A stretch of 64,000 nucleotides of DNA from Pseudoxanthomonas sp. GM95 (GTDB lineage: Bacteria; Pseudomonadota; Gammaproteobacteria; Xanthomonadales; Xanthomonadaceae). Within the stretch, counting starts at the first letter, position 1. Each line of letters begins with the position of its first letter. The stretch is taken from the NCBI RefSeq assembly GCF_900109775.1, contig NZ_FOAX01000002.1, positions 620,001 through 684,000 of the forward strand, written 5' to 3'. Of this stretch, positions 36,217 through 45,068 are shown piece by piece. Under the pieces are notes generated by a model. The model did not search any database. It had not been told where the DNA came from and saw only the letters and a program-made list of their open reading frames with translations. A program made the translations under genes and the position numbers.

Positions 36217-37857
36217 ATGTCCGCAACGCTCCGCATCGCGATGGCGCAGTTCGATTTCCCGGTCGGCGACCTGGCGGGGAATACCCAGCGCATCATCGAG
36301 CAGATCGCGGTGGCCCGCGACGAATACGGCGCCGACCTGGTGCTGTTCCCGGAGCTGGCGCTGAGCGGCTATCCGCCGGAAGACCTGCTGATGCGGCCCT
36401 CGTTCCTGGCCGATTGCCACGCGGCCATGGACACGGTGGCCAAGGCCGCGACCGGCGGCATCACCGCCGTGGTCGGCTGGCCGGAAAGCGCCGGCAGCGT
36501 GCTCTACAACGCGGCCTGTGTGCTGCGCGACGGCAAGATCATCGCCAACTACCGCAAGCGCGAGCTGCCCAACTACAACGTCTTCGACGAGCGCCGCTAC
36601 TTCCACGTCGATCCCGATGGCGGGTCGTGCGTGTTCGAGATCAAGGGCGTGCCGGTCGGCGTGGTGATCTGCGAGGACCTGTGGTTCGCAGAACCGCTGG
36701 CCGATACCGCACAACAGGGCGCGCAGCTGGTGGTCGTGCCCAACGCCTCGCCCTTCGAACACAACAAGCACGCCCAGCGCGATGCGCTGCTGGCCCAGCG
36801 CGTGCGCGAGACCGGCGTTGCCCTGGCCTATCTCAACGTGGTCGGCGGGCAGGATGCGCTGGTGTTCGATGGCGCGTCGGTCGTCGCCAGCGGCAACGGC
36901 GACATTTCGCCGGCGGCTTCCGCCTTCACCGAGCAGTGGCTGGTGGTGGACTACGACGCCGATAGCCGCGCGTTCACGCCGGTGCAGTGGCAGGACGAAG
37001 GCGACGAGAGCCGCGACGCGCTGGCCTGGCGCGCGATCGTGCGCGGCATCGCCGATTACTGCGGCAAGAACGGCTTCAAGAAGACCTGGGTGGCGCTGTC
37101 CGGCGGCATCGATTCGTCGATCGTGCTGGCCATGGCGGTCGATGCGCTGGGCGCGGACAACGTCACCGCCGTGCGCCTGCCGTCGCGCTACACCGCCGGC
37201 CTGTCCAATTCGCTGGCGCAGGAGCAGTGCGACGCGCTGGGCGTGCGCATGGAGACGATTGCGATCGAAGGCGCGTTTACCGGGTTCCTCAGCGCGCTCG
37301 GACCGCTGTTCGAAGGTCGCGAGGTCGATACGACCGAAGAGAATCTGCAGTCGCGCACGCGTGGCGCGATCATGATGGCGCTGTCCAACAAGTTTGGCGG
37401 CCTGCTGCTGACCACGGGCAACAAGAGCGAGTACGCGGTCGGCTACGCGACGATCTATGGCGACATGTGCGGCGGCTACGCGCCGATCAAGGACCTCTAC
37501 AAGACCGAAGTGTTCGCACTCTCGCGCTGGCGCAACACCGTCGGCGGTGCGCCGGTGATTCCGCAGGCGGTGATCGACCGTCCGCCGTCTGCCGAGCTGC
37601 GCGAGAACCAGCTCGACCAGGATTCGCTGCCGCCCTACGACGTGCTCGACGCGATCCTGCTGCGCTATGTGGACCTGGAGCAGTCGCAGGCCGAGATCAT
37701 CGCCGCTGGCTTCGATGCCGACGTGGTCAAGCGCATGCTGCGCCTGGTCCGCGTCAACGAGTGGAAGCGCCAGCAGGCCGCGCCCGGCCCCAAGGTCTCC
37801 CAGCGCGCCTTCGGCCGCGAGCGCCGCTACCCGATCAGTAACCGCTATCCGGCTTGA
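36217..37857 (+). CDS. nadE: Glutamine-dependent NAD+ synthetase
   Basis: 546 residues. An N-terminal nitrilase-type glutaminase domain has the catalytic triad in FPELALSGYPPEDL (Glu), NYRKRELPNYNVFDE (Lys) and GVVICEDLW (Cys). A C-terminal NAD synthetase domain has the PP-loop ALSGGIDSSIVLAMAVDALG. It converts deamido-NAD+ to NAD+ using glutamine-derived ammonia and ATP. The two-domain form and length are usual for this class. The gene stands alone and ends at a strong two-way terminator shared with bamD. Confidence 0.96.
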   Translation: MSATLRIAMAQFDFPVGDLAGNTQRIIEQIAVARDEYGADLVLFPELALSGYPPEDLLMRPSFLADCHAAMDTVAKAATGGITAVVGWPESAGSVLYNAACVLRDGKIIANYRKRELPNYNVFDERRYFHVDPDGGSCVFEIKGVPVGVVICEDLWFAEPLADTAQQGAQLVVVPNASPFEHNKHAQRDALLAQRVRETGVALAYLNVVGGQDALVFDGASVVASGNGDISPAASAFTEQWLVVDYDADSRAFTPVQWQDEGDESRDALAWRAIVRGIADYCGKNGFKKTWVALSGGIDSSIVLAMAVDALGADNVTAVRLPSRYTAGLSNSLAQEQCDALGVRMETIAIEGAFTGFLSALGPLFEGREVDTTEENLQSRTRGAIMMALSNKFGGLLLTTGNKSEYAVGYATIYGDMCGGYAPIKDLYKTEVFALSRWRNTVGGAPVIPQAVIDRPPSAELRENQLDQDSLPPYDVLDAILLRYVDLEQSQAEIIAAGFDADVVKRMLRLVRVNEWKRQQAAPGPKVSQRAFGRERRYPISNRYPA

Positions 37858-37883
37858 GCCTCGCGGCGTTTCAGGCGGACATG

Positions 37884-37911
37884 AAAAAAGGGGCCTTGCG
37901 GCCCCTTTTTT
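37884..37911. terminator. Bidirectional rho-independent terminator between nadE and bamD
   Basis: AAAAAAGGGGCC (37884-37895) pairs perfectly with GGCCCCTTTTTT (37900-37911) across TTGC. The A/T tracts give a terminator on both strands between the convergent genes. Confidence 0.92.
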
Positions 37912-37930
37912 ATGTATCCGACAAGGCGGA

Positions 37931-38809
37931 TCAGTTCTTGCGTGCTTCTTCGTTGTCCAGCGCGGACTTCTCGCCGGCGAACGGGTTGAGCTTGCGCATG
38001 GTCATCGGGTAGTCGGGCCACTTGCCGGCCAGCCACGGATGCTGCGGGTCGTTCATTTCCAGCACGCGGCGCGCGTCGTCGGCCAGGGTCTTGTTACCCA
38101 GCTTGGTGTAGGCCTCGCCCAGCGCGGCGACCGCGTCGTACTGGTAGTCGCTCTGCGGATAGGTTTCCAGGATGTACTTGGCGCGGCCGACGGCTGCGGT
38201 GTAGGCGCCGCGATGCAGGTAATACAGCGCGCTGTCCATCTCGTGGCGGGCGAAGGTGTTGCGCAGCTTCACCATGCGCAGGCGCGCGTCGTTGGCGTAG
38301 CGGCTGTTGGGATAGCGTTCGGAGACGGTGTTGAAGTCGCTGAAGCCCTGCAGCGGGGTCGACAGGTCGCGGCGGCTCGAATCCAGGCGCCACACCTTCT
38401 GCAGGAACACCGTGTCACGGCTGGAGTTGGCCAGGCCGCGCAGGTAGTACATGTAGGGCACGTTGCGCTGGGTCGGGTAGGTGCGCAGGAAGCGGTCGAT
38501 GCTGGAGACCGCATCGTCCATCTTGCCGGCCTTGTACTGGGCGTAGGCGATTTCCATCTGCGCCTGCTCGGTGTACGGGCCGTACGGATACTGGGCGGTC
38601 AGCGCCTGGAACTGCTTCTCGGCGCCGGTCCAGTTGCCGCGCGTCATGTCGGTGTGCGCTTCGCTGTAGATGGTCTCGACCGGGCGGGATTCCTGGGCCC
38701 TGTCCTTCTTGTTGCGACCGCAGCCAGTGGCCGCGATGGCCACCACCAGGAGCAGGAGCACGACGCGGACGGTGGGGCGGGTGTACGGGGCTGCGAAACG
38801 CTGGGACAT
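37931..38809 (-). CDS. bamD: Outer-membrane assembly lipoprotein BamD
   Basis: 292 residues from the ATG at 38807-38809. Signal peptide with lipobox ATGC (VVLLLLVVAIAATGCGRN). Five TPR-like repeats follow, with EAHTDMTRGNWTGAEKQFQALTAQYPYGPYTEQAQMEIA and the family segment RDTVFLQKVWRLD. BamD is the essential lipoprotein of the BAM complex that folds beta-barrel proteins into the outer membrane. The C-terminal ~50 residues after the last repeat are longer than in enteric BamD, as is usual for xanthomonads. Divergent from rluD. Confidence 0.95.
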   Translation of the reverse strand: MSQRFAAPYTRPTVRVVLLLLVVAIAATGCGRNKKDRAQESRPVETIYSEAHTDMTRGNWTGAEKQFQALTAQYPYGPYTEQAQMEIAYAQYKAGKMDDAVSSIDRFLRTYPTQRNVPYMYYLRGLANSSRDTVFLQKVWRLDSSRRDLSTPLQGFSDFNTVSERYPNSRYANDARLRMVKLRNTFARHEMDSALYYLHRGAYTAAVGRAKYILETYPQSDYQYDAVAALGEAYTKLGNKTLADDARRVLEMNDPQHPWLAGKWPDYPMTMRKLNPFAGEKSALDNEEARKN

Positions 38810-38915
38810 GGGCAGGCGGCTGGACCGCGTCGGGGAAACGAAGCGCCGATGATAGCCTAGGCGGCTGCCGGGCCATGAATATCCGGCCAACCGATACCGA
38901 AGAACCCCTGACGAA

Positions 38916-39920
38916 ATGACTGCTGCCCCTGACGACGACACTTTGCTGGACTCCGCTGCCCAGGAGGGTCCACGCACCGCCCAGGTGCCTTCGCACGCCG
39001 CCGGACGCCGTTTCGACGCGGTCCTGGCCGAGCTGTTCCCCGAATTCTCGCGTTCGCGCCTGGCCGAGTGGATCAAGTCCGGCGATGCCCGGCTGGACGG
39101 CGAGATCGTGCGCCCGCGGGACCCGGTCACCCCCGGACAGGTCGCCAGCCTGACCGCCGTGCTGGACACCCAGACCCACGCGCTGCCGGAGGACATCCCG
39201 CTGGAAGTCCTGTACGAGGACAGCGAGGTCATCGTCCTGAACAAGCCGGCCGGGCTTGTGGTCCATCCCGGCGCCGGCAACCCGACCGGGACTCTGGTCA
39301 ACGCGCTGCTGTTCCATGACCCGTCGCTGGCGGCGCTGCCGCGCGCGGGCATCGTCCATCGCCTGGACAAGGACACCTCGGGCGTCATGGTCGTGGCCAA
39401 GACCCTGCCGGCGCATACCTCGCTGGTGGCCCAGCTGTCGGCGCGCGACGTGCATCGCCAGTACCTGGCCGTGGCCGTGGGCGCGATGGTGTCCGGCGCG
39501 ACCGTCGATGCGCCGATCGACCGCCATCCGCGCGACCGCCTGAAGATGGCCGTGCGCGAAGACGGCCGCGACGCGGTCACCCACGTGCGCCTGCGCGAGC
39601 GCTTCCGCGGCCACACGGCGGTGGAATGCCGCCTGGAAACCGGCCGCACCCACCAGATCCGCGTGCACATGGCACACCTGCGCTTCCCTATCGTCGGCGA
39701 TCCGCTGTACGGCGGTCCGCTGCGCCTGCCGCGCGGCGCCGACGAAACCCTGACCAGCCAGCTGCGCGGCTTCCGCCGCCAGGCGTTGCACGCCGAAACG
39801 CTGGAGTTCGCCCACCCCACCACCGGCGAGCCGGTCCGCACCAGCGCGCCGGTCCCGGCCGACATGCTGGCGCTGATGGCCGCGCTGCGCGCCGACGCGG
39901 CCGCGCACAAGGGCAAGTGA
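38916..39920 (+). CDS. rluD: 23S rRNA pseudouridine synthase RluD
   Basis: 334 residues. An N-terminal S4 RNA-binding domain ([32 protein letters not shown]) is followed by the RluA-family catalytic domain with the aspartate in [18 protein letters not shown], plus [18 protein letters not shown] and [16 protein letters not shown]. RluD modifies helix 69 of 23S rRNA (U1911, 1915, 1917 in E. coli). The placement divergent to bamD and just ahead of pgeF is the widespread arrangement and supports RluD over RluC. Confidence 0.94.
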   Translation: MTAAPDDDTLLDSAAQEGPRTAQVPSHAAGRRFDAVLAELFPEFSRSRLAEWIKSGDARLDGEIVRPRDPVTPGQVASLTAVLDTQTHALPEDIPLEVLYEDSEVIVLNKPAGLVVHPGAGNPTGTLVNALLFHDPSLAALPRAGIVHRLDKDTSGVMVVAKTLPAHTSLVAQLSARDVHRQYLAVAVGAMVSGATVDAPIDRHPRDRLKMAVREDGRDAVTHVRLRERFRGHTAVECRLETGRTHQIRVHMAHLRFPIVGDPLYGGPLRLPRGADETLTSQLRGFRRQALHAETLEFAHPTTGEPVRTSAPVPADMLALMAALRADAAAHKGK

Positions 39921-39958
39921 GCCAGGACGGGTGAGCCGGCTTTCATGAGCCATCTTTC

Positions 39959-40726
39959 ATGAGTGCGTTCCTGCCCGCCGACTGGCCGGCGCCACCGGGC
40001 GTGCAGGCCTTCAGCACGCTGCGCTTCGGCGCGGGCGGGTCGCAGGCGCCGTTCGATACCTTCAACCTGGGCAACCGCACCGCGGCCAACGGCGATGCGC
40101 CAGCCCAGGTCGAGGCCAACCGCGCCGAACTGGCCGCGCTGGCCGGACTGCCATCGTTGCCGCAGTGGCTGCGCCAGGTGCATGGCACGGGCGTGGCGCG
40201 CTTCGAGACACCGCTAGGCCAACCGCGCGCGCTGGCCGATGAGCCGGAAGCCGATGCCGCGCTGACCGCTGCGCCGGGCGTGGTCCTGGCCATCCTCACC
40301 GCGGACTGCCTGCCGGTGGTGTTCGCCGCCGACGATGGCCGCGAAGTCGCCGCCGCCCATGCCGGCTGGCGCGGGCTGGCCGACGGTGTGCTGGAAGCCA
40401 CGGTCGCAGCGATGGCCACGCCGGCCGCGCGCGTGCGCGCCTGGCTGGGACCGGCCGCCGGACCGCAGGCCTATGAGATCGGGCAGGAGGTGTTCGACGC
40501 TTTCACCGTGGGCGATCCTGGCGCGACCGAGGCGTTTGTCGAAACCCGCCCAGGCCACTGGCGCGTGGACCTGTATGCGCTGGCGCGGCGTCGCCTGGCG
40601 GCGGTCGGCGTGACCGATGTCCACGGCGGCGGCCTGTGCACGATCAGCGATCCGCAGCGCTTCTATTCGCACCGGCGCGATGCCCGCACCGGCCGCCTGG
40701 CCACGCTGGTCTGGCGCAGCGCCTGA
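39959..40726 (+). CDS. pgeF: PgeF/YfiH multicopper-like polyphenol oxidase / purine nucleoside phosphorylase-family protein
   Basis: 255 residues, 38 bp after rluD. Family segments: TLRFGAGGSQAPFDTFNLG, LRQVHGTGV, AILTADCLPVVFA, AAAHAGWRGLADGVL, WLGPAAGPQAYEIG and a final GLCTISDPQRFYSHRRDA. Conserved His and Cys residues in these segments bind a metal. E. coli YfiH edits peptidoglycan precursors carrying L-Ser in place of L-Ala; related proteins act on purine nucleosides. The rluD-pgeF order is conserved in proteobacteria. Confidence 0.93.
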   Translation: MSAFLPADWPAPPGVQAFSTLRFGAGGSQAPFDTFNLGNRTAANGDAPAQVEANRAELAALAGLPSLPQWLRQVHGTGVARFETPLGQPRALADEPEADAALTAAPGVVLAILTADCLPVVFAADDGREVAAAHAGWRGLADGVLEATVAAMATPAARVRAWLGPAAGPQAYEIGQEVFDAFTVGDPGATEAFVETRPGHWRVDLYALARRRLAAVGVTDVHGGGLCTISDPQRFYSHRRDARTGRLATLVWRSA

Positions 40727-40740
40727 ACGGCCGCGCCAGG

Positions 40741-41322
40741 ATGTCGGTCATGGATGCCGTCCCAGATGAATTGCCTTCAGCGCAGTCCGCGTCGTTGTTC
40801 GAACGCGTGCTGGGTCCAGCTGCGTTCGCCGCATTGCCGCTGCCGGTGCAGGCGCTGCATGGCGGCGTTGGTCGACAGTGCTGGCAGGGCCAGGGCCAGG
40901 TGGAACGCGGGCGTCATCCGCTGGCCGTGTTGATGGCCTGGGCTGCGCGCCTGCCGCCGACCGGGACCGTCCCGGTCACCGTGACTTTCGATCGTGCAGC
41001 CGGGCGCGAACGCTGGCATCGCCAGTTCGGCACGCATGTCATGGCCTCCACGCTGTGGCAGCGCCGGGCGTTGCTGCGCGAGCGGCTGGGGCTGGTGACC
41101 TTCGATTTCGCGCTGGCCCAGGACGATGCAACCTTGGACTGGCAGGTCCGCGCGGTCCGCGCGCTGGGCGTGCCGCTGCCGCTGCGCTGGTTCGGCGGGG
41201 TGCAGGCGCGCGAATCGGCCGACGGCGCGCGGTACCGGTTCCTGGTCGACGTGCGCCTGCCCGGAGTCGGCCTGCTGGTGCGCTACGACGGCTGGTTGCT
41301 GCCGGTGGGCGACGATGACTGA
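40741..41322 (+). CDS. DUF4166-family protein
   Basis: 193 residues from the ATG at 40741 (ATG 40750 is an alternative). SLFERVLGPAAFAALPLPVQALHGG at the start, VTFDRAAGRERWHRQFGTHVM in the middle, and LRWFGGVQARESADGARYRFLVDVRLPGVGLLVRYDGWLLP at the end match DUF4166, a domain often attached to epimerase-like or DCC-type proteins. No signal peptide or clear active site. Its stop overlaps the next gene start by 8 bp, so the two are translationally coupled. Function unknown. Confidence 0.78.
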   Translation: MSVMDAVPDELPSAQSASLFERVLGPAAFAALPLPVQALHGGVGRQCWQGQGQVERGRHPLAVLMAWAARLPPTGTVPVTVTFDRAAGRERWHRQFGTHVMASTLWQRRALLRERLGLVTFDFALAQDDATLDWQVRAVRALGVPLPLRWFGGVQARESADGARYRFLVDVRLPGVGLLVRYDGWLLPVGDDD

Positions 41323-41740
41323 GTCTGCCGTGCCTGGCACTGCTGCGGGGCAGGCCGTGATCGTCTTCGACGGCATCTGCGTGCTGTGCAATGGCTGGGT
41401 CAAGTTCCTGCTGCGCCACGACGCTGCAGGGCGCTATCGCTTCGCCGCGATGCAGGGTGCCAGCGGCCGCGCGCTGCTGCAGGAACATGGTCTGGATCCG
41501 GACGATCCCAGCTCGTTCCTGCTGGTCGACGCCGCCGGCATGCATACCGACAGCGACGCCATCGTGCGGGTGCTGACCGGGCTGGGCGGCGTGTGGCGCC
41601 TAGCTGGCATGGCCAGGCTGATCCCGGCGGCGCTGCGCGACGTGCTGTATCGCGCGCTGGCGCGGCGTCGCTATCGCCTGTTCGGCACCATGGCCTGCAC
41701 GATTCCCACGCCCGCCCAGCGCGCCCGCTTCCTGGACTGA
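41315..41740 (+). CDS. DCC-family (DUF393) thiol-disulfide oxidoreductase-like protein
   Basis: 141 residues from the ATG at 41315, overlapping the DUF4166 gene. The signature VIVFDGICVLCNGWVKFLL contains the D-x-x-C-x-x-C motif of the DCC family, predicted to have a thioredoxin-like fold. DSDAIVRVL and the C-terminal YRLFG are also typical. No membrane segment. In other genomes DCC and DUF4166 domains can be fused, which supports a joint role with its upstream neighbour. The substrate is unknown. Confidence 0.87.
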   Translation: MTESAVPGTAAGQAVIVFDGICVLCNGWVKFLLRHDAAGRYRFAAMQGASGRALLQEHGLDPDDPSSFLLVDAAGMHTDSDAIVRVLTGLGGVWRLAGMARLIPAALRDVLYRALARRRYRLFGTMACTIPTPAQRARFLD

Positions 41741-41855
41741 AGCAGACCCCGGTCCCAGCTTGCCGGTGTCGCGCCGTGGCAGCGGTGGCACTTGTCGTAT
41801 CGGCGTGCAATCGTAGGGCGTGGGGTGCCGACCACCGCCACCATCCAGGGGTTCC

Positions 41856-44800
41856 ATGCACGATGCAGTCCCCCTGTCCGCCGGAGCGCCGCGGGCAGGA
41901 TGCAGGTCAGGGAAGACAGGGCGATTGTCACGGTGGGGCACTGGTCTCCTGGCCGTCGTGGCGCTGTTGCTGCCGGGGATCGCCTTCGCGCAGGCTACGC
42001 CGCCTGCTGCCGCAGCCGTGTCCGATCCGTGGGCCGTGTTCGAACAACCGTCCTTCGACCGCGTCACCGGCGTCGATGGCCTGCCCCATGACGCGACCAC
42101 CGCGCTGATCCAGGACGCCTGGGGCCGGCTGTGGCTGGGCACGCTGGCCGGGCTGGTGCGCTACGACGGCCAGCGCATGCAGCTGTTCCAGCAGGGCAGC
42201 CAGGAAAACGGCGACCTGCCCGATGGTTACATCCGCGCGCTGCTGGCGCTGGACGGCGGGCGCCTGCTGGTGGGCACCAATGCCGGCGGGCTGGCGTTGT
42301 TCGACCCGGGCACGCGGCGCTTCGAGCGCATCGCGCTGGGTGCCGGCAAGATCCTCAATACCAAGATCTTTACCCTGCGCCGCGCGCGCGACGGACAGAT
42401 CTGGGTGACCTCGGACCTGGGGCTGGATCGCTACGATCCGGCCAGCGGGCGGGTGACCCAGGTGCCGGTGCAGGACATCGTCACCTCGTCGCAGTCCACC
42501 CGCATCTTCGATGTGCAGGAAGAACCATCGGGACGGCTGTGGGTCGGCGCCAATCCCGGCCTGTATGTGCGCGAGCCGGGGCAGAAAGCCTTTAGCCGCG
42601 TTCAGGGCGAGGGGGCGCTGGCCGAAACGCTGGCCAGCGACCTGGTGTGGATGCTGTATCGCGATCGCAAGAACCGCCTGTGGGCCGGCACCGGGCGCAT
42701 GGGCGTGTTCGTGATCGAACCCGATGGACGCCAATGGGCGCCGGCGCAGGTGAGCGGGCAGGGCGGCCTGACCCAGGGCCGCACCGTGCGCGCCTTCGCC
42801 GAACTGCCCGATGGCCGGCTGTGGATTGCTACCGAGGGCAACGGCATCGTCCAGTGCCTGCAGGATTGCGCGCAGGCGCGGCTGCTGCAGTCCGACATCG
42901 GCAACCCGTATTCGCTCAGCGGCGATGGCGTGCGCGACCTGCTCATCGACCGCGGCGGCAACGTGTGGGCGGCGACCAATGCCGGCCTGTCGCGTTATGA
43001 CCCCAACGCGCGGATGACGCTCAACATCAGCGGCTCGACCTCGCTCGCGCCGGAACTGGCGGGCAATTCGGTTGCCTCGATCCTGGTCGATGACCGCAAG
43101 CGGATCTGGCTGGGGCTGGCCAAGGGCGGGCTGGAGGTGATCGACCTGTCGGCCGGCACCATTCGCCACGTCGCGTTGCCCGGCATCCACGCTGCGCAAT
43201 ACGTGCGCGCGATGCTGCAGGTAGACAGCGGCAAGATCTGGGTCGGCACGCTGGGCGTACTGGCGATCGATCCGGACACCCTGCAGGTGCAGGGCGAAGT
43301 GCTGCCGGACGTGTCCAAGAAGCGGGTGATCGTGCTGGCCCACGACGGCAAGGACGTGCTGGTCGGTACCTACGACGGCGTCTACCGGATGAGCGGCAGT
43401 TCGGGCGAGATGAGCCGCTTCCGCCACGTGCCCAACGACCCCGACAGCCTGATCAACGACCAGGTCCAGGGCATCAGCGAGGCCGGTGGCCGGCGCTGGT
43501 ACGCCACGGTCGGCGGCCTGAGCGTGCGCCGGCTCGACGCGCCGGGCTTGGCCAACCTGCGCCACGATCCGGCCGACCCCAGCAGCCTGCCGCAGAACTA
43601 CGTCACCGCCGTGCTGGAAGATCCGCGCCACCAGCGCCTGTGGGTCGGCACCTATGGCGGCCTGGCCTGGCTGCAGACGCCGCTGCCCGACGGCCGTTAT
43701 CCGTTCCATGCGCTGGGCGTGGCCGAAGGCATGCGCGATGCGCACGTGGACGCGATCGTGGTCGATGACGATGGCGACCTGTGGGCCAGCACTGCGCGCG
43801 GCATTACCCGGGTCGACGGCGATACCTTGCAGGTCGCCGCGCTGGGCGCGCGCGACGGGCTGCGCATCGGCGGGTTTTCGCACGATGCCGGCCTGCGCGG
43901 CCCCAATGGCGAGGTGCTGTTCGGCGGCGCCTGGGGCCTGACCGTGGTGCGCCCGCAGCAGGTGGCAAGTGCGGCCGAGGACTCATCCGCGCTGCCGCTG
44001 GAAATCACCGGCATGACGGTCAACGGCGCGGCGCGCTATGGCGATGCGCCGCCGGCCGTGGGCCAGCAGATCCCGTTGGCCGAGGACGAACGCAACATCC
44101 TGGTCGATTTCGCCCTGCTCGATTACCGCACCCCGCGCGAGACCAGCTACGCCTATCGCCTGGTGGGTTTTGACACGCGCTGGAACGAGGTGCCGGCCGG
44201 CGTGCCGCCAAGCGCGGTCTATACCAACCTGCCCACCGGCAGCTACACGCTGGAGCTGCGCGCGCAGACGCGCGGCCTGCATGCGCGCACCCTCCAGGCC
44301 AGCTATCCGCTGGTGGTGGCGCCGCGGTTCTTCGAAACCTGGCTGGCCCGCCTGTTGATGCTGCTCTCGGTGCTGATGCTGGTGCTGCTGGTGCTGTACC
44401 TGAGTCATCGCTGGTCGCTGCGCCGCGCCAGTGCGCTCAGCCGGATCATCGATGACCGCACCCGCGAGCTGCGCGATGCCAATGAACGCCTGGATGCGAT
44501 GGCCAGCATCGATGCGTTGACCGGCCTGCTGACCCGCCGGCGCGCGCTGGAAGTCTCCGAGACCGCGCTGCAGGACGCACGCAAGACCGCGCGGCCGATG
44601 TCGATGCTGATGATCGACCTGGACCACTTCAAGGCGGTCAACGACACCTGGGGCCACTTGGCCGGCGATACCGCATTGGCGACGGCCTCGCGCACCATCG
44701 CCCAGCGTTGCCGCGGCGCCGACGTGGTCGGTCGTTATGGGGGCGAGGAGTTGATGGTCTGCCTGCCCGGAAGCGGCGCGCAGGGTGCGTGCGAACTGGC

Positions 44801-45029
44801 CGAGCGCCTGCGCATCGCCCTGCAGGAACTGCGCATCCGCCACGGCGAGGCCACCCTGGAGCTCACCGCCAGCATCGGCGTGGCCAGCCTGATGGAAGCC
44901 GACCGTGGCCTGGCCGACGTGCTGGCCCGCGCCGACCAGGCGCTCTATGTGGCCAAGCGCAGCGGTCGCAACCGCGTCGTGCTGTCGCTCGGTCCCAATG
45001 GCGAAACCCAGGCGGTGGACGGCCACTGA
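41856..45029 (+). CDS. Membrane diguanylate cyclase with two-component-regulator propeller sensor
   Basis: 1057 residues from the ATG at 41856; GTG at 41820 is an alternative. A signal segment (LLAVVALLLPGIAFAQA) precedes a periplasmic beta-propeller of repeated units (LIQDAWGRLWLGTLAGLVRYD, LLIDRGGNVWAATNAGLSRYD), then a Y_Y_Y domain (NILVDFALLDYRTPRETSYAYRL...). One membrane helix follows at about 833-852. The C-terminal GGDEF domain has GGEEL at about 961-965 and an RxxD inhibitory site (RGAD) five residues before it. It should make c-di-GMP in response to a periplasmic ligand. No response-regulator part is present. Confidence 0.92.
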   Translation: MHDAVPLSAGAPRAGCRSGKTGRLSRWGTGLLAVVALLLPGIAFAQATPPAAAAVSDPWAVFEQPSFDRVTGVDGLPHDATTALIQDAWGRLWLGTLAGLVRYDGQRMQLFQQGSQENGDLPDGYIRALLALDGGRLLVGTNAGGLALFDPGTRRFERIALGAGKILNTKIFTLRRARDGQIWVTSDLGLDRYDPASGRVTQVPVQDIVTSSQSTRIFDVQEEPSGRLWVGANPGLYVREPGQKAFSRVQGEGALAETLASDLVWMLYRDRKNRLWAGTGRMGVFVIEPDGRQWAPAQVSGQGGLTQGRTVRAFAELPDGRLWIATEGNGIVQCLQDCAQARLLQSDIGNPYSLSGDGVRDLLIDRGGNVWAATNAGLSRYDPNARMTLNISGSTSLAPELAGNSVASILVDDRKRIWLGLAKGGLEVIDLSAGTIRHVALPGIHAAQYVRAMLQVDSGKIWVGTLGVLAIDPDTLQVQGEVLPDVSKKRVIVLAHDGKDVLVGTYDGVYRMSGSSGEMSRFRHVPNDPDSLINDQVQGISEAGGRRWYATVGGLSVRRLDAPGLANLRHDPADPSSLPQNYVTAVLEDPRHQRLWVGTYGGLAWLQTPLPDGRYPFHALGVAEGMRDAHVDAIVVDDDGDLWASTARGITRVDGDTLQVAALGARDGLRIGGFSHDAGLRGPNGEVLFGGAWGLTVVRPQQVASAAEDSSALPLEITGMTVNGAARYGDAPPAVGQQIPLAEDERNILVDFALLDYRTPRETSYAYRLVGFDTRWNEVPAGVPPSAVYTNLPTGSYTLELRAQTRGLHARTLQASYPLVVAPRFFETWLARLLMLLSVLMLVLLVLYLSHRWSLRRASALSRIIDDRTRELRDANERLDAMASIDALTGLLTRRRALEVSETALQDARKTARPMSMLMIDLDHFKAVNDTWGHLAGDTALATASRTIAQRCRGADVVGRYGGEELMVCLPGSGAQGACELAERLRIALQELRIRHGEATLELTASIGVASLMEADRGLADVLARADQALYVAKRSGRNRVVLSLGPNGETQAVDGH

Positions 45030-45068
45030 CCCCGGCCATCGCACCGCGTGTCGATCAAGGCGTCGCGA

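Noticed and set aside
41928-43883. A 651-codon minus-strand frame opposite the diguanylate cyclase gene
   Set aside because: Antisense shadow of the propeller repeats; no recognisable fold and no start signal.
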